This document shows positions 11,346 through 22,590 of a stretch of 64,000 nt of DNA, in pieces; within the stretch, counting starts at the first letter, position 1, and every line of letters starts with the position of its first letter. The position numbers and the translations under genes are program-made. Below the pieces are notes generated by a model. It was not told the origin of the DNA and ran no database searches. It saw only the letters and a list, made by a program, of their open reading frames with translations. The stretch is taken from assembly GCF_052857255.1 (NCBI RefSeq), contig NC_135504.1, positions 138,514,121 through 138,578,120 on the forward strand. The letters are read 5' to 3'. Source of the DNA: Amblyomma americanum (Eukaryota > Arthropoda > Arachnida > Ixodida > Ixodidae).

Positions 11346-11594
11346 ACGTACAGAGTCGATCACACTTGTCTAGAGCGCTCGGGCGGTGTGCTGCGGAGCA
11401 AATGAAGGGAAATCTTTTCGCAATTGGTTTGCTAGCGTTAAGGCGCTGATGCCTTTGCGGCTCACGTGTCTATTCGGCTTCTCTCCAGCGCAAGCATCAT
11501 CAGAGAAAGTCAATACCTGCTTTAGAATGTCGCCTTATTCCCCCCGGACGGCACCACTCGAGCGCTCTAGGCAAGTGTGATCGAGTCTGTACGT
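11346..11594. mobile_element. Small inverted-repeat element (MITE-like), 249 bp
   Basis: The arms at 11346-11388 and 11552-11594 are inverted repeats of 43 bp with about four mismatches. They carry the shared core GATCACACTTG and TAGAGCGCTCG. The outer ends are ACGTACAG and CTGTACGT. The 163-bp centre has no coding potential. No clear target-site duplication was found, so assignment to a DNA-transposon superfamily is not possible. Confidence 0.6.
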
Positions 11595-12505
11595 ATATTT
11601 TGGCTCACCGAAGCAAATGCAAACTCCACAGGCGACTGGGCGACAGCTGGAGAAAATGAAAGACCTTATATGACAAAACGGTCGCTATATGGATAAACGA
11701 CACGATCTTCCCCTTTTGCCATTGTTAAAGAGAACATGTTATCCGAATTTTTCCAATCGTTACTGGGTATCAAAGTACTTTTTCCCTCATAAAATAGATT
11801 ACCCCTCGAGATAATGCCCATGAGACACCACCAGCTTCAGTGCAGAACAAACCATACAGTTTGTTCCAGTGCGCAAAATGGCTGTTCCTCATTCTGAAGA
11901 CGTACGCTCGGGCCAGGAATACACATCCCTTGTAAGAACAGTCGTGGACAAAAGTCTTAAGACCAAAGGCTTTTCTATTCATCCGCATAACAGAGCCTTT
12001 ACGGCACTATTAAAGACCGAATGACCTTGAAATGCTCGCAGAAGATTTCTTCTTGGGGTAGAGAAGCCTCCTGCTTGACTTGCATTTTATTGATACGCTA
12101 CACGGAGAACTCTTGATCATCCATTTCGCTGCAGCTGAATGCGGTGGCCTGTAATGTACATCTCTGTGCAAGGTCTTGCTTCGTTTGCGCTGTTTTAAGT
12201 AAGATCTGGCCAAGGTTCTACACAGGATGTTTCCTTTCATACAGAAGGCACACATACCACAGCCCATTCTGCCCTGGCCTCGGCGGCTGCGTTTCGCTAC
12301 AGGCGATACGCCGGACACCCGCCTGCTATGCGATGTCAGTGCACGCTGCAGAACCCCATTTCGCAGAATGCTATGCCCAGGTGATCTCAGTTATTACGCA
12401 GACCTCAGATATGATGCTTTTCATTCTTCCCTTATTTTCTTTTTTCTACATCGGTTCACTCACGGCGCGGCTGAGGTGTACACCGTGGAACGATTCAGCT
12501 ACTGC
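11595..12505. other. No gene recognised
   Basis: Overlapping frames (12010-12318 -, 12144-12518 +, 12227-12514 +) lack recognisable domains. Confidence 0.4.
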
Positions 12506-12516
12506 GCCATTTGATT

Positions 12517-12759
12517 AATAATAATAATTGGTTTTTTGTGGAAAGGAAATGGCGCAGTATTTGTCTCATATATCGTTGGACACCTGAACCGCGCCGTAAG
12601 GGAAGGGATAAAGGAGGGAGTGAAAGAGGAAAGGAAGAATTAGGTGCCGTAGTGGAGGGCTCCGGAGTAATTTCGACCACCTGGGGATCTTTAACGTGCA
12701 CTGACATCGCACAACACACGGGCGCCTTCGCGCTTTTCCTCCATAAAAACGCAGCCGCC
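12517..12759 (-). mobile_element. Ruka-type SINE, tRNA head missing, with TSD
   Basis: The long-tail SINE body and an (AAT)n end lie between direct repeats GCCATTTGATT at 12506-12516 and 12760-12770. The tRNA-like head is absent, so it inserted as a 5'-truncated copy. It was inserted into the ORF-like sequence ending at about 12516. Confidence 0.88.
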
Positions 12760-12770
12760 GCCATTTGATT

Positions 12771-13086
12771 CCCTGAGACCAGTTTTCAGTTATAAAAATT
12801 ATTCGAAATCACGAGCGCGCTGCTTACACTGACGCCAGCTCCACGCAGTGCTCGCCGGTCGGTCCAAGACTCCGCTATTTCCGGCAGTCGACAAAAGAGG
12901 GCGCCCCACCTCCCTTTGTCTTTCGGATGCGGCCGTTCCCTGAATTGCGCGCTGGATTCTGCGTTCAAACATCAGGAACGCCAGTGTCTCAGCCCACCTA
13001 TGATGTAGTAAAGCCTGATGTGACCTGCTACTACAGCGTCTCTTTGCACGGCGACTGATCAAAATAGAAACGAGCTGACTAAAGTG
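12771..13086. other. No gene recognised
   Basis: Two overlapping minus frames (12786-13062) show no recognisable domain. Confidence 0.4.
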
Positions 13087-13142
13087 TCGATGGATGGACG
13101 GATTGATGGATGGATGGATGGATGGATGGGTGGATGGATGGA
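13087..13142 (-). repeat. (GGAT)n microsatellite, 3' tail of the adjacent element
   Basis: Tetranucleotide GGAT/ATCC repeats with a few interruptions. On the minus strand they form the terminal tandem repeat of the retroelement fragment at 13143-13628. Confidence 0.9.
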
Positions 13143-13628
13143 TAAGGCTGAACTCTTTAAATCGGGCGGTGGTTCAAGCCATCTAGGCATGACTTGTGAA
13201 ATTTTACTCGTGTCTTGATTTTAGCTACCAATGAGATAGCCTTCACTTGCATGGTTACTTCTGCCCGCTTAAAATTTACTTTCCTTTCACTGTCCTTAAA
13301 CCTCAATCCCTTGGAGAAATCAGCCCCGCTGCGTTCCACAACAGGGTGAAGCCCTTTACAGAAAAGTATCAAGTGTTCAGCCGTTTCCTCCTCCTCTCCG
13401 CACGCAACTCACAACGTGTCTATGTCGTTGTACCTGACTCTATATGTCCTAGTCCGCAAAACTCCCGTCCTAGCCTCAAATAACAAAGTGCTTTCCCTAC
13501 AGTTTTCATAGATATTTTATTTGGGAATTGCCTGCTTAAAGATACTGTATGTTCCCAGTGCCCATTTCGTCAGCATCCCTGTTTTCCACAGAGCTCTCTC
13601 TGTTTCTTTAAGCTTTTTCATACCGATA
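13143..13628 (-). mobile_element. 5'-truncated CR1/L2-like element, (ATCC)n family
   Basis: The minus-strand sequence corresponds to the last ~480 bases of the element at 24.4-28.4 kb. Shared landmarks are an AGAGAGCTCTGTGGAAAA block, the coding words AEHLILFCKGL (here decayed) and the final GATTTAAA then GTTCAGCC-like block before the tetranucleotide tail. The third copy is at 30833-31330. The frames are broken; only the 3' end was inserted. Confidence 0.8.
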
Positions 13629-14009
13629 ATTGCGGTGTAGTAGCGCCACCTGCAAGGAGGGCCGGAAAACAGTCGCCCTGACTGCTGTGATGGCGCATAG
13701 GGGGCGCACGCCTTAATAGTGTCACGTGAGTTTGCGAGAGAAAAGATTCTGTGCCAACTTGATTAATCATGTGACCGCATAGCTGAAGTGAAGTAATACA
13801 GAAATGCAGTGTGGAGACACGTTGCGCAACACTGTCGACAAGCGCAAATACGGAGTTTTTAAGCACGGTTGTGCTGGGCTGAGCTAGTCGCGAAACTCGG
13901 CGAGCGAAAGTAAACGCAATGTAATTTTATTTATTCAGGCATTTAATTATTTAGGTCGTCATCATCGTGACGTTAGGTACGCCCCAATGCAGGAAAAAGC
14001 CCTCTCATA
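13629..14009. other. No gene recognised
   Basis: A minus frame at 13618-13866 has no recognisable domain. Confidence 0.4.
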
Positions 14010-14740
14010 TTGATAACCCGGTCCCGTGCCAGCCACGGCTACTTTATCTTAGAAAACTTCCTGATCTGAACTTAACTGATCTTTATTTACCAGAAAGGCT
14101 GCTGGGTCACCCGGGCTAAAAGCTGTAATCAAACAGCTTGACGAGGTAGGCAACCCTTACAAGGCAGCATAGACGAGACCACTAAATAATAATAACAATA
14201 ATAAAAATGATGAAAAAAGGTTAACATGAAATATTCAGGTTTACAAAAAATAAGAAACATTTTCAAGTAGTTCGGTAGAAAATGTGTACACAAAGACTGC
14301 ATTTTTGTTACAGATTGGCACAAATCGCATGAATAATGAGAAGGCATCTTGTGAGCAATTGGAGGGAAGCTGTAAAAGAATAACTAAGAGACACTGTAGC
14401 GAAAAAAAAACAACAAAAACGCATGACAAATTGGAAAAAAGCTGTAGCAGTTGAACAAAGGTCAAACATTTGATGTGTTGATATTTGTTTAATATGGACG
14501 GAAGATTGTGACGTAAAGACTGGAGCTTGTAATCGGTGCGGAAAAAGGTTACGAGCCTTGTGTCTTTACTGCGTGTGTTTAGGATTTTAGTGTGATGCTG
14601 CAATGGACCAGAAATTGCTAAAAGTGATCGAAAGCCGACAGGTGAAAAGTAATGTTAGCGTAAGAGTCTGTATTCATACATGCAGTGTACATGAAGAATT
14701 TTGTACTGTTGCAAAAAATGTAGGGTGGAAGATAGATAAT

Positions 14741-15896
14741 CTAGACAAAATATATGACGAATTGCCTTTTTTGTAGCTCGAGAATTTTGCTTAGGTTCTG
14801 TTTAGTTGTTGTTAGCCACACCAAGCTGCAGTAATTAATTTGTGAGGCATACAAAGCGTAATATATTTGAAGTTTTATTTTTACCGGAAGAATGGCGCGT
14901 GTACGCGATATTGCCCCAGTTGCAGAGGAAAGCTTCTTACATAATTTCTCCACGTGTAAATCCTATGTTAAATATGAGGAGAATGTAACGCCAAGAATCT
15001 TGTGCTCCTCAACCACGTCAATATCCTGTCCATCAAATTTAATTGGTTGATCTAAAACGAATACTTTATTACGAGCACGGAAAAGCATGACCTTGGTTTT
15101 TTTAGGATTGATTTTAAGCTGATTTGATTGTGACCAATGACCAATTTTTTCAAGCAAATTATTACATCTGATCACTAAATTATTTGCATCTGTACCTGAA
15201 AGGAGAATATTGCAATCATCAGCATATATAACGAAATTAACTGTCGTGTCGACACAAACTATGTCCTTAATGAATAGATTAAATAAAAGAGGACCTAACA
15301 CGCTCCCTTGCGGGACGCCATTTAATATCTGTGATGGGAATGACATTCGATTGTTAATACAAACGCATTGTGATCTGTTTTCCAAATATGACGAATAGCT
15401 GAAGAGGTTCACCACGAACGCCATTTATTAAGAGTTTTTCAGTTAAAATATCATGACGAAGAGAGTCAAAAGCCTTGCTAAAGTCTATAAACAACCCAAG
15501 GGTAATTTGTCGGTTTTCAACATTTTGGATAATGTGTTCTTTTAGCGCAAGGAGTGCTGACTCTGTTGACCTTCCCTTTCTGAAACCATACTGCGCATCC
15601 GAAATAACGCCTATTCTATTGAAAAAGTTATTTAATCTCGTGTATAAAATTTTCTCAAAGCCGTTCGAAAACACGGGCAGAACGGACATAGGTCGATAGT
15701 TTGTGGGTTTTTTCGTATCACCGCCTTTATACAACTCCGACACTCTAGCTCGTTTCATGGCACTGGGAAATTCGCCAACGTGAATGGCAAGGTTAAAGAT
15801 ATAACTAAGTACTGGAGCAATGATATGAATGACTTCTTTTATTGGCTTGATTTGTAAATTGTCTGTGTCCAATGATCTACTGTTTTTTAGTGACAT
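14741..15896 (-). pseudogene. CR1-like reverse transcriptase
   Basis: RNA-templated DNA polymerase of a non-LTR element, in three broken frames. At 15896-15354: LYKGGDTKKPTNYRPMSVLP, QYGFRKGRSTESALL and LFIDFSKAFDSL (RT motifs 1-3). At 15424-14963: NGVPQGSVLGPLLFNLF, then FVIYADDCNILL with the catalytic YADD, then LKINPKKTKVMLF and an HKILGVTF thumb motif. At 14953-14741: IYYALYASQINYCSLVWLTT and ILELQKRQ, the CR1-type C-terminal region. A frameshift near 15360-15420 and another near 14955 break the protein. The catalytic residues remain visible. Confidence 0.85.
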
Positions 15897-16231
15897 GAAT
15901 GTTTTATATACTTCTATCTCATCTGTGGGAATAATAAATAGGCTATCAATAGAATTCGAAGCCGATGTATTATGCCGTGAAAGCGAGGGATTGTTTGGCT
16001 TAGCTCTATTAATGTTTGTTTAAAAAATCCGCCAGCTCTACACCGGAAAGTACTCGTTCATTATGTTTAGTGCACTTAGGTAAAGCGTGTTTCCTTTTAT
16101 CCCGGCCTAGTAGATTATTTACCACTTTCCAGGCAGCTTCAGGGTGTTTTTCAGTCACATTGGAAAATAATTTCTCCAGATAATTTTTCTTAGAGCTCCG
16201 TAGTTCGGAATTTAGCTTATTTCGTAAAGCC

Positions 16232-17213
16232 TTAAATTCCTTTAATGCTGTTTTTCGTTTTAATCACCTTAGCGTGAGCAAGGGTTAACCAGGGTTTCCG
16301 GACTTTTTTTGATGGTTTCATTGTTTTCATGGGAAAATGTTTTTTATAAAGTTGCAAAAATACTTGCATAAATTTCTGATATGCGTCATTAGCATTGCAT
16401 GCATCCTGAGCAAACGACCAGTCACATGCCTCGATGTCATGCCTGAAGGCAGATATTGCCACATCTGATATACACTGCACTGTAACAATTTTATCTGCAC
16501 AAGTATTAGCCCGGTCAAGAGGATAATAAAACATGAATACAGGGCAGTGGTCACTGATATCACATGCGATTGAACCGGCATCAGAGATTACAGTTTCAGC
16601 GTTAGTTATCAGGAGATCTAAAGCAGATGATGTTGACAGTGTGACACGAGTGGGTGTTGTGGTTATATTAATGAAACCTGATGAAGACAGCCTTGAGGTG
16701 TAGTCGCGTGTGATCGATGTATCTTGTAGAACGTTAATGTTGAAATCGCCTCTGCATAATAAACGAAAGTTATTTGTGCGTACATAATCTAAAAACATTT
16801 CAAGAAAGTCAAGGAAAGACTTCAAGTTTCCACTTGGAGATCGGTATACAACCAAAGCTATTTTTTTTCCTATATTTCAGTGTCAAAATTTCACAATCGT
16901 CACTTGATATAGAAAAATAGTAAAGTAACTCGCAATCATGACCAGTTTCGACATACAGAGCGACGCCACCTCGGAGGCCCGCACGATTTACAAAAAATTT
17001 CCTATATCCTTGTGGGCTAAAAACATCGGGGTTATCACAATACCAAGTCTCGGTTAGCATTATTATGCCTGGTTTAAAAGAAAGTTGGCCAAAAAAACAC
17101 TCCAGATCATCTGTTTTGCCTACCGCAGAACGAACATTAAGATGCAAAACAGAATGCGCTGCGGGTGACGGAAGGAAAATATTCTGGGCTACAACGAAGT
17201 TATGATAGTTCAT
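16232..17213 (-). pseudogene. CR1-like endonuclease domain
   Basis: Apurinic-like endonuclease, which nicks target DNA to prime reverse transcription. Piece 17213-16809 contains HLNVRSAVGKTDDLE, PGIIMLTETWY (catalytic Glu) and RAGLRGGVALYVE. Piece 16855-16232 contains YRSPSG, the DFNINV motif (RGDFNINVL), a TPTRVTLSTSSALDLLITN block and ACDISDHCPVF with the terminal His. The two pieces overlap in different frames near 16830, where a T-run (16860-16868) suggests a simple frameshift. The C-terminal linker (WSFAQDACNANDAYQKFMQV) follows. Confidence 0.82.
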
Positions 17214-17549
17214 GACTATTCACGTAAAACAAGTATGGATAACAGAACCGTTTATTGTATTTTCTGAAGGTCTTGCTCACGAGTTATCTCTACCGAGCAT
17301 GAATCGTCACTTTCCTTAGCGAAGACTCTGCCGTTGTAGACCCAGACCGACTTCCATTTATACAGGTATTTTCGTTTTACAACCGTGCCGAGCAATTTCT
17401 TCAAAGCAGGGCAGATGTGCTCGTTTACGTAGAATGGTACTGAGCTGTCAATTCCGATGTCTTGGTTTGTGAGTCACAACTTTTTTGCCTTTCTCAGCAC
17501 TGTGTCACGCTTTGCTCTGGACCAGAACCGAACAATAATGTTAAATTTC

Positions 17550-18002
17550 TCAGAGTCCCGAGTGGGACACGATGATAAGACTCGATCTCGCCTTCGGAAA
17601 TTGGCTCATGTGGGCTTTCCCGATTTCTGACACAATTTTCCCAACATCTTCACCTTCTTCCTTAACAACGCCCTGTATCTCGATGTTTGTATTCCTTGAG
17701 TATAGCTCCAGTTGGAATACTTGCTTTTCAAGCTCTGCATTTTCAGCAGCCAAGGCCACAGATTTAGCCTCCATCGTTGCCTTTTCATCTGTTAATTGTG
17801 CACGTTTTGCAATCTCTGCATTCAGCTTTTTTTTGCAGTTCTTCAAGGCTCTTAGTGAGTTCGATTTGTTCGCCTTTAAGGTCTCGGACATCGTTTCGCA
17901 GTTCTCTTTCAAGGGATTCACGCGTAACCTTGATTCCTTGCCTAAGTTCCTATTTAAGTTTCGATAAATCATTTCTAATCTCTTCTCTAATCTTGGCCAC
18001 AT
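17550..18002 (-). pseudogene. CR1-like ORF1, coiled coil
   Basis: A Lys/Glu/Ala-rich helix (ALKNCKKKLNAEIAKRAQLT through AAENAELEKQVFQLELYSRN) is followed by NIEIQGV. The QLE.YSR..NIEI.GV motif marks nucleic-acid-chaperone ORF1 proteins of several non-LTR clades. The ORF1 product normally binds element RNA in a ribonucleoprotein. The start and C-terminus are uncertain; the C-terminal region toward 17230 is frameshifted. Confidence 0.65.
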
Positions 18003-18410
18003 CTTTAGCCATAAAGAACAAAAAAAAAATCACTAGGCTGTTTTATCAAAAATGCAAACCAGTGCACAGAAACAAGAACAGCTCAGCAGAAAGAAAAATC
18101 GTCAGATCAATTTGCAGAACAATTGGCAGCGAACAATTGGCAAACAATTGGCAGTGGCGACGACCAAAAGTGATCAAGATGTAGATCACCTGACCTTCTG
18201 CCGTCCACTTTTATACTTCCCTGCTGTTGGAACACAATCTCTTACCATTAACGACCTTCACTTAGGTTGTCTCATTACATTCCCTACGCACGCAAATTGC
18301 AATCTTGATTTCGGCTATGATGACGACTTGTTTTCGGGGATAGGGTGGTCGCAGCTGGCACAGGCAGGGTTAATTGTAGTGATATGTATGAGCCTTTTTC
18401 ATGCAGTGGG

Positions 18411-18648
18411 AGCCGCCGCGGTGGCTGAGTTGTTATGGCGCTCGGCTGCCGGCCCGAAAGACGCGGGTTTGATCCCGGCCGCGGCGGTAGAATTTCGATG
18501 GAGGCGAAATTCTAGAGGCCCGTGTGCTGTGCGATGTCAGTGCACGTAAAAGAACCTCAGGTGGTCGAAATTTCCGGAGCCCTTCACTACGGCGTCCCTC
18601 ACAGCCTGAGTCGCTTTGGGACGTTAAATCACCTATAAACCATAAAAC
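18411..18648 (+). mobile_element. Ruka-type SINE, short-tail subfamily, complete with TSD
   Basis: A tRNA head with A box and a B-box-like GGTTTGATCCC, then the body (GTGCTGTGCGATGTCAGTGCA) and the tail ACGTTAAATCACCTATAAACC. The 11-bp direct repeat CATGCAGTGGG at 18400-18410 and 18649-18659 fixes both ends. It is closest to the copy at 4340. Confidence 0.92.
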
Positions 18649-18939
18649 CATGCAGTGGGCGTAGTCAGACTGATGATGATGACATCGACTCACGTTTATT
18701 CCCGACTCTGCTCTTGCACCTATCAATTTCTATTCTATTGCTCGCTGCGCAGCTGTCAATTTGAGTTCAACTCTTCCCTGTTCCGGTACGATACATCTGC
18801 TATAAGCTTTCCCCTTAAGGGATACTCGTAAACTGCTGTTCATCACCTCATAGCGCCTGCAAATTGCACTCCACTTCATTCATATTCTAGTTATTTTACT
18901 GCCGTGGTTCCGATAGGCAGTCACTGCAGAAAGGTCGTG

Positions 18940-19420
18940 GTGTTATGTTACTGGTCAAAAACACTTTTGACTGCGATGTACTTACTGACTGGTCGAAGCT
19001 AACAACCGATTACGAGATTTTGTCGATGAAAAGTTAATTTGGTATTCTCTCGACCATTTATAGGCCGCCTGAAGGGGACGTATAGTTTTTTTTCCTTCCT
19101 TGACTCATATTTGGGTTGGATTAATGACAATAACTACGATTTTATTCTCGGCGGCGATATAAACATAAATCTCATGATCCCGTCAAGCAATCGGGATGAC
19201 CTTTCTAACTTACTAACAGCTCACGCATGCACAAATGTTATAACGACTCCAACCCGCACTCAGCTGAACACGTCGACGTTGATTGACGTTTTTATCACAC
19301 ACTCTAAACACACACCGCTTTGTTCCGGTATTTTAGCTGTACACGTGAGTGACCACTTGCAATTTGTTGGGTTCTCAGATGCGTTTCGCTCCCGTCAAGA
19401 AACTCTGATACCTGTGTAAC
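18940..19420 (+). pseudogene. CR1-like endonuclease fragment
   Basis: Residual motifs in order are MLLVKNTFDCDVLTDWSKL, a YRPPEG word after a frameshift near 19040, FILGGDININLM (catalytic GD.N), TTPTRTQLNTSTLIDVFITH and HVSDHLQFV. It corresponds to the domain at 16232-17213 in the other CR1-like copy but is distinct in sequence. Confidence 0.7.
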
Positions 19421-20054
19421 CATATTTAGAGATATAAATAATAGAACGATTGAACTAATTTGTAACTGCCTGTCTAAAATTTATTGGCATGAGGTCATTC
19501 GTTCTAAATATGCTGAAAACGCATACGAACTGTGCATAGAAAAACTTAAAGCGTGCTACAACAGTTGCTTCCTATATGTGACGAAAACGCGGCCGCGATT
19601 AGCACGCAAGAGTTGGGTTACGCTCGAATGCCTCAGAGCTATTCGTGAAAAAAACGCTCTCTTTGAGCGCTTCCTTAAGACAAGAAATTCTCAAGACCTT
19701 AAATCGTTTAAGAAACAACGAAATAAAACAAACAAGCTTTAGCGTAGAAATAAAAACCATTACTTAGAAAACCTGTTCAACAATGATATAACCAAGCGAT
19801 CTGACCTCATGCGGAAGCGTTTGAACTCTGTTTTAAATCTCCATCCTGACCAAAGTGGTTGTCCAACTCATTTCACTGTCAATGGCAAAACCCTTATCAG
19901 CCACGAGCTTGGAGAAGCATTTAATGATTTTTTTTGTGTCTGTGGCTCGCAGTAAGCATGATCCCAATTGCATGAGTTATCTGAAGAACAGAAAACCCCA
20001 AAAGTGCATTTTTGTTAACGGTCCCTGTGCCTGAAATCAAAGAAGTGTTCTTGT

Positions 20055-20202
20055 GAGCACAGACCTTTGGGCGAGTTAGTGCATTGCAATCATGTACAAG
20101 CGCAAAAAACAGGGACAAAGAAGGACTGGACAACACGAACGCTTTGTTGTCTCGTGTTGTCCAGTCCTTCTTTGTCCCTGTTTTTTGCGCTTGTACATGA
20201 TT
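20055..20202. mobile_element. 148-bp hairpin insertion with 13-bp TSD, probably from a PLE terminus
   Basis: The direct repeats GAAGTGTTCTTGT at 20042-20054 and 20203-20215 flank this insertion. Counting one flanking base, it holds a perfect inverted repeat with 52-bp arms (20087-20138 and 20152-20203) and a 13-base loop. The sequence left of the loop (GGGCGAGTTAGT ... GCGCAAAAAAC ... GACAACACGAACGC) parallels the PLE terminal repeat at 46740-46830 (GGGCTAGTTGGT ... GCGCAAAAAAC ... GGGACAGCGC). This suggests a nearly empty PLE insertion with head-to-head ends. Confidence 0.65.
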
Positions 20203-20203
20203 G

Positions 20204-21440
20204 AAGTGTTCTTGTCCCTGAAAACAAGTAGGTGTTTCGATGTGGATGACTTGCAGACTCAACCGATTAAGCATGCCCTCGATATGTTAGCGTCCCTGTT
20301 GGAACTTGTTATGTGCGTTTCCTTTTCGACAGGACATTTTCCATGTTGCTTACAAATGGCAAAAGGTCTGTCATTTTTAAAGGAGGAGACAAAAAACATG
20401 TCCAATTAAAGACCGATATCAATCGTACCAGTCTTCTCAAAGGGCACTGAAAAATTGATGCACAAAAGAATAAAGAGTTTTCTCGCTAAGCACAACATAT
20501 TAAGGCTCAGCAATTTGGGTTTAAAAAGCAACGTTCAACTTAGACCGCGTTACTAACGCAAAAAGAAATCATTTTAGACTCACTTGAGCGCGAACACTAT
20601 GTGCTGGGTATTTCCGTTGACTTCTCGAAGGCCTTCGATCGAAATAACCATACCACTCTTTTAGCTAAACTATAGAACACTACGGTTTTCGAGGCATATT
20701 TGATTCTTTTGCAAAGTTACTTAAGAAATCGACTGCAGCAAGTACAGGTGAATAGTCACACTTCATATTTTACACGTCTGCGGAGTGGTGTTCCTCAAGG
20801 CAGCATTCTCGGCACTATATTAATTAATATTTACGTAAATTACCGAGTAAACATTAGTGATCATGCTAGATTTATCGTATATGCCGATGACGCGAGTCTT
20901 TTCTTTCCTGGACCCAGCTGAAATATAAAGCAAACAATGTACTTGCGCTTTTAACAAACTGGAGCGTGGCAAACTCTCTACTTATAAATGTTTCAAAAAC
21001 GAAAGCAGTTTTATTCCGCCCGAAAACCAAACCGGCGAAGCCTTGCTGGATCCAACGTTGAAATGATGTCTGTTGTCAAAAGTCTCGGAGTTCTTTTCCA
21101 AGACAACATGTCGTGAGGCGCTCACGTTCAATTAGCCTGCTCCAAAATATCTCGTAGCGCCGGGATAATATCACCCTTGCGTTGTCTTTTGCCGCAAAAC
21201 TTAAAATTATTGCTTTATCACTGCCTGCTTTTCTCCACACTAAGATATTTCTACTTAGTGTGGGGTACTACCACTGCTACAACCATCACCAAAATACATA
21301 AGTTGCAAAAGAGAGTTGTGCGTATCATTTCTAATGCTGCCTACGACGCACACACTGGGCAATTTTTTGAGAAACTCGGTCTAGTCCGACTTCCTAATCT
21401 TTGCAATTCATTCATGCCTCATGCTATCAAACCTCGATGA
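20204..21440 (+). pseudogene. CR1-like reverse transcriptase, multiple stops and frameshifts
   Basis: Recognisable pieces are RCFDVDDLQTQPIKHALD (RT N-terminus), LRSGVPQGSILGTILINIYV followed by ARFIVYADDASLFF with the catalytic YADD, LLINVSKTKAVLFRPK, and LKLLLYHCLLFSTLRYF then ITKIHKLQKRVVRIIS with the C-terminal region. Several stops between 20400 and 20700 show long decay. It is not translatable. Confidence 0.72.
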
Positions 21441-21998
21441 AGAAAAATGACCCTTATCTCAAGGAAATTGCGGCTCTGAAATTTCGTCACACTGTCTGAG
21501 ACACAAGGAACTCGCAACAGTGACAGCTACCGTACACGCGAAGAAATTACGGTCGACATATGCTACGGTACACCATGCCGACTCTGTTAAATTCTGATGT
21601 CCTTGCATATTCCATACGTGCCTTGTGCAATGTTCTGTCTTTTTCATGTATAATATTTTTTTCTCGAGCCTATAGCCTCCTAGTTTGCATAAGTAAACTT
21701 ACTTGTTAGCTACATTTTTCCGCACCTCTTGTTTTTTGCTTTTTTTTTGCTCCTTGCACTGTTAATTCCTTGACATTTTTCTTTTTTTATTACAATGTGC
21801 CAAAAACGAGCACAAATTTGTCGTAAAGTTTTGTACTGTAAATCCTTGACTCTATATATCGTTTCTTTTTCGTACATGAAGTGAAAATACGCTCGCCTTG
21901 AGTTTAATTTTTGCTGACATGTGTATTTTTTTCACTTTTAATTTGCATACACCTTTTTTATATAAGCATTGAGTCGCTGTCATCTGCACGGGGTGCAG

Positions 21999-22022
21999 CC
22001 CCCCCCCCCCCCCCCCCCCCCC
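21999..22022. repeat. Poly(C) run
   Basis: A 24-base cytosine homopolymer in the 3' UTR of the CR1-like element; its true length is likely to be uncertain in any assembly. Confidence 0.9.
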
Positions 22023-22171
22023 TCATCATCACTCCTGTCCAGTGGAAGTTGGATGCTGCAAAATAAAGTTGACTTTGACTTTGCCTGTCCTAAGAACAGA
22101 GAGGCCCTTCCCTCTTATAACCCTTCGCTGCTTATCGTACGTTGCTGTTCCGTCCGGAGACGTTTTCTTCG

Positions 22172-22330
22172 CTTTGGTTTATGGGGTTTAACTACCCAAA
22201 GAGACTGAGGCTATGGCGAACGCTGTAGTGAAGAGCACCGGAAATTTCTACCACCTGGGGTTCTTTAACGTGCACTGACATCGAGCAGCACACAGGCCTC
22301 TACAATTTTGCCTCCATCGAAATTCGAACT
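22172..22330 (-). mobile_element. Ruka-type SINE fragment, head missing
   Basis: On the minus strand the body AATTTCGATGGAGGCAAAATT, GTGCTGCTCGATGTCAGTGCA and the tail GGGTAGTTAAACCCCATAAA are recognisable. The tRNA-like head is absent. Confidence 0.75.
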
Positions 22331-22359
22331 AGTGCGAACTGACCCCCCACCCTGTCTGT

Positions 22360-22590
22360 TCTGAGACGGTTGATCATTAATTTCCTGCAAATAATTTGTA
22401 GACCAACACTTCTGCTTAACTTGTCAAGGTAATCAATCATGCTTATTATTGGTCCACTGAGTAATTCAGCAACAATGTCGTCAGCGAATTGCAGATTACG
22501 AGGCTATTTACCAACAACTTTATTCACCAGGTCTCTGAATGCGATCTGTAAACACGCTGTGAATAATAGCAGGAGTGCTTACAAGAGGGT
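22360..22590 (-). pseudogene. RTE-like reverse transcriptase fragment
   Basis: The minus frame reads LFTACLQIAFRDLVNKVVG, a stop, then LQFADDIVAELL (FADD box) and DYLDKLSRSVGLQI. This parallels LFTACLQEVFRGLNWEQLG ... LRFADDIALLS in the RTE copy at 41552-41824. The ends are lost into flanking repeats. Confidence 0.6.

Larger units (their letters stand above)
14010..18240 (-). mobile_element. CR1-like non-LTR retrotransposon, decayed but nearly full length
   Basis: In minus-strand order, a coiled-coil ORF1 (17550-18002), an AP-like endonuclease (16232-17213), a reverse transcriptase (about 14741-15896) and a 3' UTR ending near 14050 with TAAATAAAGATCAG. The gene order and the RT motifs (GVPQGSVLGPLLF, FVIYADD) are those of the CR1 group. 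The 5' limit near 18240 and the 3' limit near 14010 are estimates, as no target-site duplication was identified. Several stops and frameshifts make it inactive. Confidence 0.75.
18930..22080 (+). mobile_element. CR1-like non-LTR element, heavily decayed
   Basis: An endonuclease region (18940-19420), a linker, a degraded RT (20200-21440) and a 3' UTR ending in AATAAAGTTGACTTTGACTTTG near 22050-22080. That end, with its TGACTTT repeats, is the usual tandem-repeat terminus of CR1 elements. A short hairpin insertion interrupts it at 20055-20202. The 5' limit is approximate. Confidence 0.72.
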
